Source: Microbaculum marinisediminis
GTDB taxonomy: Bacteria > Pseudomonadota > Alphaproteobacteria > Rhizobiales > Tepidamorphaceae
Assembly (NCBI RefSeq): GCF_025397915.1
Contig: NZ_JALIDZ010000002.1
Coordinates: 542,546 to 606,545 of the forward strand
DNA: 64,000 nucleotides
Direction: 5' to 3'
Shown: positions 8,344 to 17,069 of the stretch, in pieces
How the letters are laid out: each line of letters begins with the position of its first letter
How positions within the stretch are numbered: the first letter of the stretch is position 1
Translations under genes and position numbers: made by a program
Notes under the pieces: model-generated
What the model was told of the DNA's origin: nothing
Database searches by the model: none
The model's input: the letters and a program-made list of their open reading frames with translations, nothing else

Positions 8344-9819
8344 CTATCGGGCAGGCAGGGCCTCGAAACTGTGAAGCGGATCGTCGATGGTCCGACGATC
8401 GTGCTCGACACTCTCGAACCAGGTTTCCAGTTCACCTAGGAGGCGATGAACGATACCCGGCTGCTCGTCCGCCAGATTGAACTGCTCTGCGGGATCCTGC
8501 GAAAGATTGTACAACTCCGGTTTCTCACCGGCGGGATGCCTCAGGTTCGGCACCGGCAGGATGTCCCGAACGGATCCCGGCGCCTCGCGCTCGGCGATGT
8601 CTGCCTCGATGAAGGCCCGCGTACGCCGCTCGTCTTCGTCCGACACATAGAGGTCGGGGTTCTGGTAGTACCGGGTCCCGGAGATCATCGGCCGGACGAG
8701 CTTCCAGTCGCCGTCGCGGACGGCCGCGTTGGTCTCGATGTTCGGGTAATAGAAATTCCACTGCCAGAACCGGCGCGGCGGCGTTTGCAGGCTTTGCCCG
8801 CTCAACTGATCCGTCAGGTCATGCCCGTCCAGCGGACATCGTCCGACGTTGTCGATGCCGCACATGCGCAGCAGAGTCGGATACCAGTCGGTGAAATGCG
8901 CGAGTTCGTGGTTCATCCGATCGGCCGGCAGCTTCGCTGGATGCCGGATCACCATCGGCACGCGTATTCCGCCCTCGTATACCCAGCCCTTGGACCCTCT
9001 CAATCCGGCATTGAACCTCTCGTTGAACGTCGGCTCACCAGGTTTCATCATGAACGGCGGATTGAAGAAGGCCGGGCCGTTGTCGCTTGTGAACAGGACG
9101 ATCGTATTCTCCGCGAGCCCCGTGGCATCCAGCTTGTCCAGGACGCGGCCGATCCCCCGGTCCATGACCTCGATCATCGCGTAGGTGGTCGCCGTGATCC
9201 GGCCGAAGCCACGCTCGAGATAGCGATCGATGATGTCCTGCGGCGCCTGAAACGGCGAATGCGGCGCGGTATAGGCCAGCATCAGGAAGAACGGGTCCGC
9301 CTGATGCCGGTCGACGAAATCGCAGGCCTCCCTCGTCAGAACGTCGGTCAGGTACTCTCCGGTACCCTTGAGGGTCCCGTCGTTCTGGCGCAGGTGCCAG
9401 TCATAGTAGTCCGACCAGCCGCCGCAGAAGCCGGTGAATTCCTGGAACCCGCGTGCGGTGGGTTCGAACCGGCGATCGAGCGATCCGTTATGCCATTTGC
9501 CGACCAGACCGGTGCGATAGCCCGCGGCCGTGAAGCAATCGGCGATGGTGGTTTCGCGCAGGGCGATCCGGTCGAGCCCGAACAGGTCATGCTGGGTGAT
9601 GGCTCCTGACCGGTGCGGGTACCGCCCGGTCAGGAGCGCAGCACGAGACGGCGAGCAGATGGGCGAACCCGAGTAGTGCTGCTGCATGCAGACGCCGTCC
9701 TCAACCAGTCGGTCCAGATTCGGCGTCGACACACGACCCTCACTAAAGAGCCCGAAATCCCCGTACCCCATGTCATCCGCAACGATGAGGAGCACGTTAG
9801 GCTTCTGGGGTGCATTCAT
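8344..9819 (-). CDS. Sulfatase with formylglycine motif, no signal peptide
   Basis: A 491-residue type I sulfatase (arylsulfatase-A-like). The start at 9819 follows GAGGAGCTT and avoids running into the upstream gene. The metal-binding ADDMGYGD is at residues 15-22. Cys55 in C-S-P-S-R begins the CxPSR motif that is converted to formylglycine, followed by AALLTGRYPHRSG. GLVGKWHNG and TSDNGP complete the active-site set. There is no signal sequence, so desulfation should be cytoplasmic. A formylglycine-generating enzyme is encoded at 15886-16836. Its position behind a sugar ABC importer suggests that a sulfated mono- or oligosaccharide is imported intact. Exact substrate unknown. Confidence 0.94.
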   Translation of the reverse strand: MNAPQKPNVLLIVADDMGYGDFGLFSEGRVSTPNLDRLVEDGVCMQQHYSGSPICSPSRAALLTGRYPHRSGAITQHDLFGLDRIALRETTIADCFTAAGYRTGLVGKWHNGSLDRRFEPTARGFQEFTGFCGGWSDYYDWHLRQNDGTLKGTGEYLTDVLTREACDFVDRHQADPFFLMLAYTAPHSPFQAPQDIIDRYLERGFGRITATTYAMIEVMDRGIGRVLDKLDATGLAENTIVLFTSDNGPAFFNPPFMMKPGEPTFNERFNAGLRGSKGWVYEGGIRVPMVIRHPAKLPADRMNHELAHFTDWYPTLLRMCGIDNVGRCPLDGHDLTDQLSGQSLQTPPRRFWQWNFYYPNIETNAAVRDGDWKLVRPMISGTRYYQNPDLYVSDEDERRTRAFIEADIAEREAPGSVRDILPVPNLRHPAGEKPELYNLSQDPAEQFNLADEQPGIVHRLLGELETWFESVEHDRRTIDDPLHSFEALPAR

Positions 9820-9832
9820 CTGCCCAAGCTCC

Positions 9833-11104
9833 TCAGTCTCTCGACAGCAGGCGGTCGATAGACTTGTCGGCGGCCGCCAGCGCCTCGGACACGTCGCCGC
9901 CGTCGACGACATTCTGCAGCTGTGGCGCGATCTGGCTCATGACCGCGTTGAACTTGGCGTTCTTCCACGGATTGTCGTGGGTGTAGCTCAGCGCATTCAC
10001 GAAAAGCTGCGAATACGGATCGGCACCCACGGCCCCCTGCTTCAGCAAGGGCACGCTGCCCGTGGGCAGCTGGCCATTGATGTCGTAGTACATGGTGGTG
10101 ATCTCATCGTTGAAGATCAGGAGCTGCAGCAGCTTGGCCGTGAGTTCCTTGTCCTTGGCCTGCGACGACATCGCAATTTCGTGAGGGTTGCCGATGGTCT
10201 TGCGGGTGCCGTCCGGCGCCTTGGGCATTTCCATCACCCAGACGTCGCCATCCGGTGCGACCTCGAGCGCGCCGCCCGAGATGTTCTTGATCAGTCCGCG
10301 ACCCCACGGGCCCTCGAGGATGAAGCCCGCGTGGCCGGTGCCGAACGTGTTGCGCGACTCGCTGTAGCCGTGCCCCTTGGGGCTGCATCCGGCCTCGGTT
10401 ATGTCCTGGATCCACTCGAAAGCGGCCTTCGCCTCGGGCGTATTGATGTCGATCTCGCCGTCTTTATGGATGTCGCCACCAAATCCGTAGATGACCGGAA
10501 TGGCCCATTGCGCCGAGTTCGGGCTCTGGTTGGTCCGCAGGGCAATGCCATAGATCTTGGCGCCGTTCTTGTCCGGCAACGCGCAGATCTTCATGATCGC
10601 GTCCTTGAACTCGGGCCAGGTCTGCGGCGGATTCTCCGGGTCGAGCCCGGCCTCGATCATCAGGTTGCGATTGAAGTGCGGCTGGATCGGTCCCGGCACC
10701 CAAGGCAGGGCGTATAGCTTGCCGTCGACCGAAACGGCATCGCGCAGAGCCTCGGGGATGGTGGCGAGCTGCTCTTCGGTGAAGTAGTCGTTCAGCGGCT
10801 CGAGCCCGCCGATCTCCTGCATTGCGGGCACCCAACCGGCAACGAGATGCAGCGCGTCGGCGGGGTTGCCGGCCAGCGTCGTCACGGTCGCCTGGTTCAG
10901 CGCCTCGCTGTACTGCGTATCCACGACCTTGAGTTCGGCGCCGGTGCGGGCCTTGAATTCGTCCTGCAACCGCTGGACCAGGTCCGCGTTCTTGTCGTAC
11001 GTGCCCAGCCAGCCCGAATAGGTGACGGAGTCTTCGGCAGACGCCGGGGCCGCCAGCCCTGCCGCCACGACGGCAGCCATCATCATCGTCCTATGCATCG
11101 TCAT
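9833..11104 (-). CDS. Sugar ABC transporter substrate-binding protein
   Basis: A 423-residue family 1 extracellular solute-binding protein. It starts with AAGGAGGGG just before the ATG and a signal peptide (MHRTMMMAAVVAAGLAAPASA, cleavage near residue 23). The mature chain has the cluster B pattern LVQRLQDEFKARTGAELKVVD, then LYALPWVPGPIQPHFNRNLMIEAGLDPENPPQTWPEF. It delivers a carbohydrate to the two permeases encoded immediately upstream. Sulfatase and SDR genes follow in the same operon, so a sulfated sugar is the likely ligand (inference). Confidence 0.93.
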   Translation of the reverse strand: MTMHRTMMMAAVVAAGLAAPASAEDSVTYSGWLGTYDKNADLVQRLQDEFKARTGAELKVVDTQYSEALNQATVTTLAGNPADALHLVAGWVPAMQEIGGLEPLNDYFTEEQLATIPEALRDAVSVDGKLYALPWVPGPIQPHFNRNLMIEAGLDPENPPQTWPEFKDAIMKICALPDKNGAKIYGIALRTNQSPNSAQWAIPVIYGFGGDIHKDGEIDINTPEAKAAFEWIQDITEAGCSPKGHGYSESRNTFGTGHAGFILEGPWGRGLIKNISGGALEVAPDGDVWVMEMPKAPDGTRKTIGNPHEIAMSSQAKDKELTAKLLQLLIFNDEITTMYYDINGQLPTGSVPLLKQGAVGADPYSQLFVNALSYTHDNPWKNAKFNAVMSQIAPQLQNVVDGGDVSEALAAADKSIDRLLSRD

Positions 11105-11132
11105 AGTTCCCCTCCTTCGAAGCTGAAGATCC

Positions 11133-11990
11133 TCACTTAAGGGCTCCGGTGGTCATGCCCTTCAGAACCGCTTTCTGCGTCACGGCAAACAGCAGGAACA
11201 CAGGCAGCGTCACCAGCACGGCGAGCGCCATCATCTCCGACCAATCCCCTTCGAATTCGCCGAGGAAGGTAAGCGTGATGCCGGCCGGCAAGGTTCGCAG
11301 TTCGGGGGAAGACACGAAGGTCATCCCCATGATGAGCTCGTTCCAGGATGTGACGAAGACAAAGATGCCGGAGGCCGCCAGTCCAGGCCGGATGATCGGC
11401 AGGACCACGTGCATCAACACCTTGAACGGGCTCGCGCCATCCAACAGCGCGGCCTCTTCCATGTCCTCCGGGATCTGGTTGATGAAGTTGGTCAGCAACC
11501 ACACCGAGATCGGCAAACCGGTGGCCGCGGTGCCCAGGATCAACGCCCAATAGGTGTCCAGCAGCCCGAGTTTGAGGAACGTGCCGTACATGGTGATCAT
11601 GAGCAGGGGCACGGGGAACGCCATGGCCGCCAGAAAGAACAGCAGCAGGAGGTTCTTGTTTCGGAACGCGAACCGTGAGATCGCGTAGGCGCACAAGGCC
11701 CCGGCAAACGTCGACAGAACCGCCGAGCCCGCGCTGACGATGATGCTGTTGAGGAAGAACCGGAACAGCCTCGGGTCGGACTGGCTGTAATAGTTTTCCA
11801 GCGTGAAGCGCTCGGGCCAGAATTGCGGCGGGACGACGAAGATATCCTCGAGCGGCTTGAACGAGGTCACGACCAGCCAGTAGATCGGCAGCAGGAGAAG
11901 ACCGAAGGCGGCGACGGCCAGCGTGTAGGTTGCCAGCGTGCTTATGACCTTGCCGCCGTCGAACCGCGCGGATATCGCAGGCGCGCTCAT
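11133..11990 (-). CDS. Carbohydrate ABC transporter permease (MalG type)
   Basis: A 285-residue inner-membrane permease with about six hydrophobic segments. The EAA loop, EDMEEAALLDGASPFKVLMHVVLPIIRPGL, is near residue 185. The ATG at 11990 overlaps the stop of the preceding permease gene as ATGA, which fixes the start. It pairs with that permease to form the sugar channel. Confidence 0.94.
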   Translation of the reverse strand: MSAPAISARFDGGKVISTLATYTLAVAAFGLLLLPIYWLVVTSFKPLEDIFVVPPQFWPERFTLENYYSQSDPRLFRFFLNSIIVSAGSAVLSTFAGALCAYAISRFAFRNKNLLLLFFLAAMAFPVPLLMITMYGTFLKLGLLDTYWALILGTAATGLPISVWLLTNFINQIPEDMEEAALLDGASPFKVLMHVVLPIIRPGLAASGIFVFVTSWNELIMGMTFVSSPELRTLPAGITLTFLGEFEGDWSEMMALAVLVTLPVFLLFAVTQKAVLKGMTTGALK

Positions 11991-12877
11991 TTCCCGTACT
12001 CTTTCTTGATTCCGAATTTCAGGAACGCCCACGCGATCAGCATCAGGAACGCGAGCCAAAGCGTCCCGGCCGCAGAGGCGAGCGCGAAATCCCAGTTCTC
12101 GAAGGCCAGCTTGTAGGTGAAAAGGCTCAGCACCATCGTGGCGTTGGACGGCCCGCCCTGCGTCAGCACGAGGGGCATCGTCATCTCCTGGAAAAAGCGG
12201 ACCGCATCCAGAAGCAGCGCCACCATCAGGACATTGCGCACCATCGGCACGACGACATGGCGCAGCCGGCTGAAGAACCCGGCGCCGTCCAGTTCGGCCG
12301 CATCAAGAACTTCCTTCGAGATCGACTGCAGCGCGGCAAGCGCGATGACCATGAGGAAGGGAATGGACCGCCACGTGAACCCGGCGATGATCACCCATTT
12401 CGCGCCGGTCGCATCGAACAGCAGGTCCGCGTTGCGCTCGGTCAGGCCCGACGCCGTGATCAGCGAATTGACCAGCCCGTAATCCTTGTTGAACATCCAC
12501 CCCCACAGCAGGGTGATGCAGATCCACGGGACGACCCAAATCTGGAAGACCAGAGAGCGCAGGACCGTTGCGCCGCGCCTGATGCCGAAGTGCAGCAGCA
12601 GCGCCATCATGAATCCGAGCATTACCGCGAGCACGGATGAGACGAAGACGATATAGCTGGTGCTGAAGGCCGAGGCGAAAAACACATCGTCTTCAAGAAG
12701 ATAGGTATAGTTCTCGAAGCCCACGAACTGCGGCACCGAGCGACGCAGGGGACTGGCATCGGTGAAGCTGAGATAAACGCCGTTGATCACAGGGTAGATG
12801 ATCAGCAGGCCGACGATCGTCACGGCTGGAAGGACCAGTGCCAGGAAGAAGCCGAAATCGCGCTTGATCTGGTACAT
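11987..12877 (-). CDS. Carbohydrate ABC transporter permease (MalF type)
   Basis: A 296-residue permease with an N-terminal membrane segment (FFLALVLPAVTIVGLLIIYPVINGVYLSFTD) and the EAA-type loop KEVLDAAELDGAGFFSRLRHVVVPMVRNVL near residue 200. The start at 12877 lies 2 nt from the stop of the SDR gene. Partner of the MalG-type permease encoded next. Confidence 0.94.
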   Translation of the reverse strand: MYQIKRDFGFFLALVLPAVTIVGLLIIYPVINGVYLSFTDASPLRRSVPQFVGFENYTYLLEDDVFFASAFSTSYIVFVSSVLAVMLGFMMALLLHFGIRRGATVLRSLVFQIWVVPWICITLLWGWMFNKDYGLVNSLITASGLTERNADLLFDATGAKWVIIAGFTWRSIPFLMVIALAALQSISKEVLDAAELDGAGFFSRLRHVVVPMVRNVLMVALLLDAVRFFQEMTMPLVLTQGGPSNATMVLSLFTYKLAFENWDFALASAAGTLWLAFLMLIAWAFLKFGIKKEYGK

Positions 12878-12879
12878 GC

Positions 12880-13698
12880 CTACTCGTCCCAGAGAGCCGT
12901 CATGGCCAATCGGCAGGACATCCCGCCGTCGACCAGGATCTCGGTACCCGTGATGAAACCGGCCTCGTCGCCGACCAGAAACATCACGGCACTGGCGACA
13001 TCCTCGGGCGTGCCGATGCGGCCGCAGGGATGCAGGGCGCCTGCCTTTGCTTTCAGCGTCTCGGGATCGGCGTCGGGGGCTTTGACAGCCCATCCGCGCA
13101 ACAGCATCGGCGTTTCGATTGCGCCTGGCGACACCAGGTTGATGCGAATCCGATCGGGAGCCAGATCGAGGGCGAGCGCCCGCGTCGCCCCGACCAGCGC
13201 CGACTTCGACGCGACATAGTCCGACCGTCCCGCCGTGGTGATGTGTCCATGGATGGACCCGATGGTGACGATCGAAGCGGACCGGGCCGCCCGCAGCAGC
13301 GGCAACACTTGCGAGATCACGAGGAAGACGGATGTCACGTTGACATCCATCACCTTTCCGAAGCGCTCGGGCGAGAACGCGTCGAGCCGCTGGAAGCTGT
13401 CGATGCCGGCATTGTTGACGAGGATATCGAGATGGCCGAACCGCTCCTGCAGGATTTCACCGGCCCGCGCGATATCCGTCTGCGAGGAGACATCCGCCTC
13501 CAGCGCCAACATGCCCGCAAGGCCGTTGTCGGATATACGTGCCCGCGCGCGCTCCAGCCCGTCGCCCGCCCGACCGCATATCGCGACCCGAGCGCCGGCA
13601 TCGTGCAGGGCCAGGGCGGTCGACCAGCCGATGCCGCCGGTGCCGCCGGTCACAAACGCGGTCTTGCCCGCAAAACCCGATGACATCCGACGCGCCAT
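12880..13698 (-). CDS. SDR family oxidoreductase, inside the sugar importer operon
   Basis: A 272-residue classical SDR with TGGTGGIG near residue 17, LVNNAGID near 94 and the catalytic YVASKSAL near 164. The C terminus TGTEILVDGGMSCRLAM is typical. Its ATG at 13698 overlaps the ATPase stop as TGATG, so it is co-translated with the importer. A sugar 1-dehydrogenase role, for example fucose dehydrogenase, would fit the neighbouring lactonase and fuconate dehydratase genes, but specificity is inferred from context. Confidence 0.9.
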   Translation of the reverse strand: MARRMSSGFAGKTAFVTGGTGGIGWSTALALHDAGARVAICGRAGDGLERARARISDNGLAGMLALEADVSSQTDIARAGEILQERFGHLDILVNNAGIDSFQRLDAFSPERFGKVMDVNVTSVFLVISQVLPLLRAARSASIVTIGSIHGHITTAGRSDYVASKSALVGATRALALDLAPDRIRINLVSPGAIETPMLLRGWAVKAPDADPETLKAKAGALHPCGRIGTPEDVASAVMFLVGDEAGFITGTEILVDGGMSCRLAMTALWDE

Positions 13699-14765
13699 CA
13701 CAGTCGCTCACCGGTGGCTTCGTCGAACAAGAGGATGTCTTCGGGATCGGCCGATAGCCGGATGGTCTCATCAAGCGCGGGACGGATCGTTCGCGGCAAC
13801 TGGCAGACCAGATCCTGCCCCCCGAAACTGGTGAACAGAATGGTTTCGACACCGGTCGGCTCGACCACTTTGACCGTCGCCGACACTGCACCTTCGGGAT
13901 CGATGCGCAGATGATGCGGGCGGATGCCGAGTACGACGCCCCGACCATCCAGGTCATCGGACAGCGCCGGCAGTTCCAGCATGGCCCCGTCAGGCAACCG
14001 CACACACATGCCCTGTGCCTGACGCGTGGCCTGCCCCTCGATCAGATTGATGGCGGGCGAGCCGAGGAACCCCGCCACGAAGGCGTTTCTGGGGTTGTCG
14101 AATAGTTCAAGCGGCGGCCCGGCCTGTTCGATCTTGCCGCCGTTCAAGACGATGATCCGGTCCGCCATCGTCATCGCTTCGATCTGGTCATGCGTCACAT
14201 AGACCGTCGTTGCCCCGATGCGCTGATGCAGATCACGGATTTCGGCGCGCATCTGCACGCGCAGCTTCGCGTCCAGGTTCGACAGGGGTTCGTCGAACAG
14301 GAACACGCTTGGGTCGCGGACCATCGCCCGCCCCATCGCAACCCGTTGGCGCTGGCCGCCGGATAGTTGGGCCGGATACCGGTTCAGCAGCTCCTGCAGC
14401 CCCAGGGTCCTGGCCACCTGTTCGATCAGGCTGACAGCATCGGCCTTCCTGACCCCGTGCATCTTCAGGCTGAAGCCCAGATTGTCGCGAACGGTCTTGT
14501 GCGGATAAAGCGCGTAGCTTTGGAAAACCATCGCCAGATCACGCTCGCCGGGACGCTTGTGCGTCACATCGTTGCCGCCGATGTGTATTGAGCCGCGATT
14601 GACGGTTTCCAGGCCCGCGAGCATGCGCAGCAAGGTTGACTTGCCGCAGCCGGACGGCCCGACGAGCACACAGAACTCGCCATTCTCGATCGTGAGATCG
14701 ATGGAAGAAATGACCTCCAGGTTTCCAAAGCTCTTGGAAACCCCCCGTATTTCAATGCCCGCCAA
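13698..14765 (-). CDS. Sugar ABC transporter ATP-binding protein (UgpC/MalK type)
   Basis: A 355-residue ATPase. Walker A is GPSGCGKST at about residues 37-45, the ABC signature LSGGQRQR lies near 134, and Walker B is VFLFDEPLSNLDAKLR. The C-terminal part from about residue 240 is the OB-fold/TOBE regulatory domain typical of MalK-like proteins. It is the first gene of a seven-gene minus-strand operon: ATPase, SDR, two permeases, binding protein, sulfatase, SDR. The operator boxes at 14791-14820 lie directly upstream. Confidence 0.95.
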   Translation of the reverse strand: MAGIEIRGVSKSFGNLEVISSIDLTIENGEFCVLVGPSGCGKSTLLRMLAGLETVNRGSIHIGGNDVTHKRPGERDLAMVFQSYALYPHKTVRDNLGFSLKMHGVRKADAVSLIEQVARTLGLQELLNRYPAQLSGGQRQRVAMGRAMVRDPSVFLFDEPLSNLDAKLRVQMRAEIRDLHQRIGATTVYVTHDQIEAMTMADRIIVLNGGKIEQAGPPLELFDNPRNAFVAGFLGSPAINLIEGQATRQAQGMCVRLPDGAMLELPALSDDLDGRGVVLGIRPHHLRIDPEGAVSATVKVVEPTGVETILFTSFGGQDLVCQLPRTIRPALDETIRLSADPEDILLFDEATGERL

Positions 14766-14788
14766 ACGTAGCCCCCCGGATACTCTTG

Positions 14789-14820
14789 AGTTCGTATACG
14801 AACTTTTGTTAATATATGAA
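14789..14820. promoter_or_regulatory. Tandem operator boxes between ABC operon and IclR gene
   Basis: AGTTCGTATACGAACT (14789-14804) is a perfect 16-bp palindrome containing the box TTCGTATACGAA at 14791-14802. A second box, TTAATATATGAA, starts exactly 18 bp later at 14809. The spacing and consensus match the sites before TRAP operon 1 and before the deoxyfuconate dehydrogenase operon. Placed about 25 bp upstream of the ATPase gene and upstream of the IclR gene, it is suited to repress both directions. Confidence 0.7.
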
Positions 14821-15059
14821 GCAAGGCGTCAGGCGGGTCAATAGTCTTGGGAACCGAAAACTAGATGCAGGGGTGGATGGACGTTCGTCCCGCATCCCCG
14901 GCCCCGCATAACCACGGCGATGGCGGGCCAGACGCGGCTGGACAGAACCAAGGATCGCGGGCAGAAAGAGGAACGTTTCCGAGAGGCTTTTGCGACCAGA
15001 CCGGCGTGGCAATCGACGCGCTCTTCGGAATGCTGCCCTGGGAAGAAGCGGATTACGGC

Positions 15060-15836
15060 ATGACAGCAAAAAGCAGTTCGACCGCTCCGAAGTACACCGC
15101 ACCGGCCCTTGAGAAGGGGCTTGATATCATCGAGTTCCTGGCCGGCTATTCGGAACCCAGGAACACAAAGGAAATCGCGCAGGGGCTGAACCGCTCGCGC
15201 AGCGAGATCTTCAGGATGATCTGTGTGCTGGAGCGGCGCGGGTATCTCGAGAAGGCACCGAACGGCGATACCTACGAGATCACCGATAAGCTTTTCTCAC
15301 TCCGGCGCAAACGCTCGTTTGCCGAGCAGATCGCGGAGATCGCGTTGGCGAAAATGGAAAGTTTCTGCCAAGCGACCGGCCTTTCCTGTCACCTGTCCCT
15401 GCGAACCGGAAACGAGATCATCGTAATCCTCAGGGTCGAACATCCCGAAAACCTGAACGTATCCGTTCCGATCGGGCATCGTCGGCGGCTGATCGATTCA
15501 CCATCGGGCTGCTGCATTCTCGCCTACTCGGACCCGTCCGTTCTGGAGGCGGCGATCGAAGGAAACCGCTCCAGCCTGGCCAAGAAGGATATCGCTGCGC
15601 TGGAGCAGAGATTGGCCCAGATCCGGAAGGTTGGATATGCGGTGGTCGAGGACAGCTTTGCTGTCGGTGTAAGCGGCATATCCGCGCCGATCGTCAACCA
15701 GGTGACGGGCCGATGCGACCTGGCTTTGACCACGACCATTCTGCAAAAAGTGTCGGACCCTTCCACCGACCTGAAGCATGTCGCGGGCGAGCTGGCGCGC
15801 ACGGCCAGAGAAGTCTCACAAGAGCACTACGTCTGA
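15060..15836 (+). CDS. IclR family transcriptional regulator
   Basis: A 258-residue IclR regulator. The start at 15060 gives the normal family length; a 65-codon in-frame extension upstream is unusual in composition and is not included. The N-terminal winged helix has ALEKGLDIIEFLAGYSEPRNTKEIAQGLNRSRSEIFRMICVLERRGYL at about residues 14-61. The C-terminal GAF-like effector domain includes VPIGHRRRLIDSPSGCCILAY and the conserved GYAVVEDSFAVGVSGISAPI. It lies between the importer and sulfatase operon and the formylglycine-generating enzyme, dehydratase and SDR genes, and is the best candidate binder of the three matching operator pairs in this region. Confidence 0.92.
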   Translation: MTAKSSSTAPKYTAPALEKGLDIIEFLAGYSEPRNTKEIAQGLNRSRSEIFRMICVLERRGYLEKAPNGDTYEITDKLFSLRRKRSFAEQIAEIALAKMESFCQATGLSCHLSLRTGNEIIVILRVEHPENLNVSVPIGHRRRLIDSPSGCCILAYSDPSVLEAAIEGNRSSLAKKDIAALEQRLAQIRKVGYAVVEDSFAVGVSGISAPIVNQVTGRCDLALTTTILQKVSDPSTDLKHVAGELARTAREVSQEHYV

Positions 15837-15885
15837 TCGGGGCATTCGAAGGACGGCCGGCGCGGGCTGCGGCCTGGCGGCAATT

Positions 15886-16836
15886 TCAGGCGGGCCAGAC
15901 CAGACGGAACCCCTGGTGTGGCGTCGCCGTGTCCGGCGAGGTGCCCGAACGGGCCGCGATCCTGTACCGATAGCAGTAACTGCGGTGGCACAGAAAGGAG
16001 CCGCCTTTCAGGAGCTTGTATCCCTGCATCTCCGCCAGCCGCTTTTTCACGGAAGACTTGAGCGACCTGATCTGGAACGTGTCCTGCGTCCACTCCCAGA
16101 CATTGCCGACCACGTTGTACAGCCCGTATCCGTTGGCTTCGAACGACCGCGCGGGCGCTGTGGCAAGATAGCCATCCGCCGCGGTGTTGGAATGCGGAAA
16201 CGGCCCCTGCCAGATGTTGCAGGGAAAGTATCCCGTATCATCCGGCTGCCGCGTCCCCCAGGGAAAGGGAACATCGCCCTGCCCTCCGCGCGCCGCATGT
16301 TCCCATTCGGCTTCCGTCGGCAGCCGGCCTCCGGCCCAGGCCGCAAACGCCTGCGCGTCGTTCCAGGACACCTGAACAACCGGATGATCGGGGTGCCAGC
16401 ATGACGTCCGGGACCCCGGCCCATTGATATCGCGCCAGTTCGCTCCCGCGACGATGCGCCACCACCCGAGACCGGGCACGGGTTCCGACTGCTCCTTCGG
16501 CGCGAGGGTGTGAAACACGAACGACCATCCAATCCGTTCGGCTTCCGTCCGGAAACCGGTCGCGGCCACAAAGGCCTCGAACTCGGCGTTGGTCACCGTC
16601 GTGGCACCAATCAGGTACGGCGCGACCGTCCGCCGGCGAACCGGCCCTTCGCCATCATTCGGGATCCCTTCGGAGGCGGTCCCGACGAGCGCGCGTCCAC
16701 CCGGGATCGCAACGCGCTCCATCCGGTCCGGCGGGCCGACCTGACCGGACCGCTCTCCCGCCGGTTCCATTCGGGCCGCACCCGCCCGCGACGGGCTGCA
16801 ACAGGGCCTGACGTCTTTCGGAGCATTTCTGATCAT
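15886..16836 (-). CDS. Formylglycine-generating enzyme (SUMF1/FGE family)
   Basis: A 316-residue FGE-sulfatase-domain protein that oxidises the sulfatase motif cysteine to formylglycine. The C-terminal GGSFLCHRSYCYRYRIAAR holds both active-site cysteines (Cys283 and Cys288) in the same C-H-R-S-Y-C context as human FGE, followed by GTSPDTATPHQGFR. Earlier motifs are WRDINGPGS, HPVVQVSWNDAQAFAAWAGGRLPTEAEWEHAARGG and NVWEWTQD. No signal peptide, matching the cytoplasmic sulfatase at 8344-9819. Its own N terminus contains C13-S-P-S-R17, the sulfatase-type substrate motif, which is odd. It lies 233 bp downstream of the fuconate dehydratase gene on the same strand and converges with the IclR gene. 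Confidence 0.94.
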   Translation of the reverse strand: MIRNAPKDVRPCCSPSRAGAARMEPAGERSGQVGPPDRMERVAIPGGRALVGTASEGIPNDGEGPVRRRTVAPYLIGATTVTNAEFEAFVAATGFRTEAERIGWSFVFHTLAPKEQSEPVPGLGWWRIVAGANWRDINGPGSRTSCWHPDHPVVQVSWNDAQAFAAWAGGRLPTEAEWEHAARGGQGDVPFPWGTRQPDDTGYFPCNIWQGPFPHSNTAADGYLATAPARSFEANGYGLYNVVGNVWEWTQDTFQIRSLKSSVKKRLAEMQGYKLLKGGSFLCHRSYCYRYRIAARSGTSPDTATPHQGFRLVWPA

Positions 16837-17069
16837 GCGTGAATCCGATCTCCGTTCCGCATCGCGGTGACGTTCATCAGACGCCGAGCCTGCGGAGCCA
16901 GCCGCTCCAGCCCCCTACCCGGGTCCCGCGTATGCGCCGCAACGGTTTGCGGCAGACTTGCCCGGGAACGTCAGCCCCCCATCCCTGCCGTCGAAAAGAC
17001 AAGCGCCGGTTTCGTCGCCGCCAAGGCCGGCGGGGAGCCTGGTCCGGGGAGACCTCCTCTCGTCCTTGC

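Noticed and set aside
14865..15059. In-frame N-terminal extension of the IclR gene
   Set aside because: It adds 65 residues not seen in the family and includes the leader region; the start at 15060 gives standard length.
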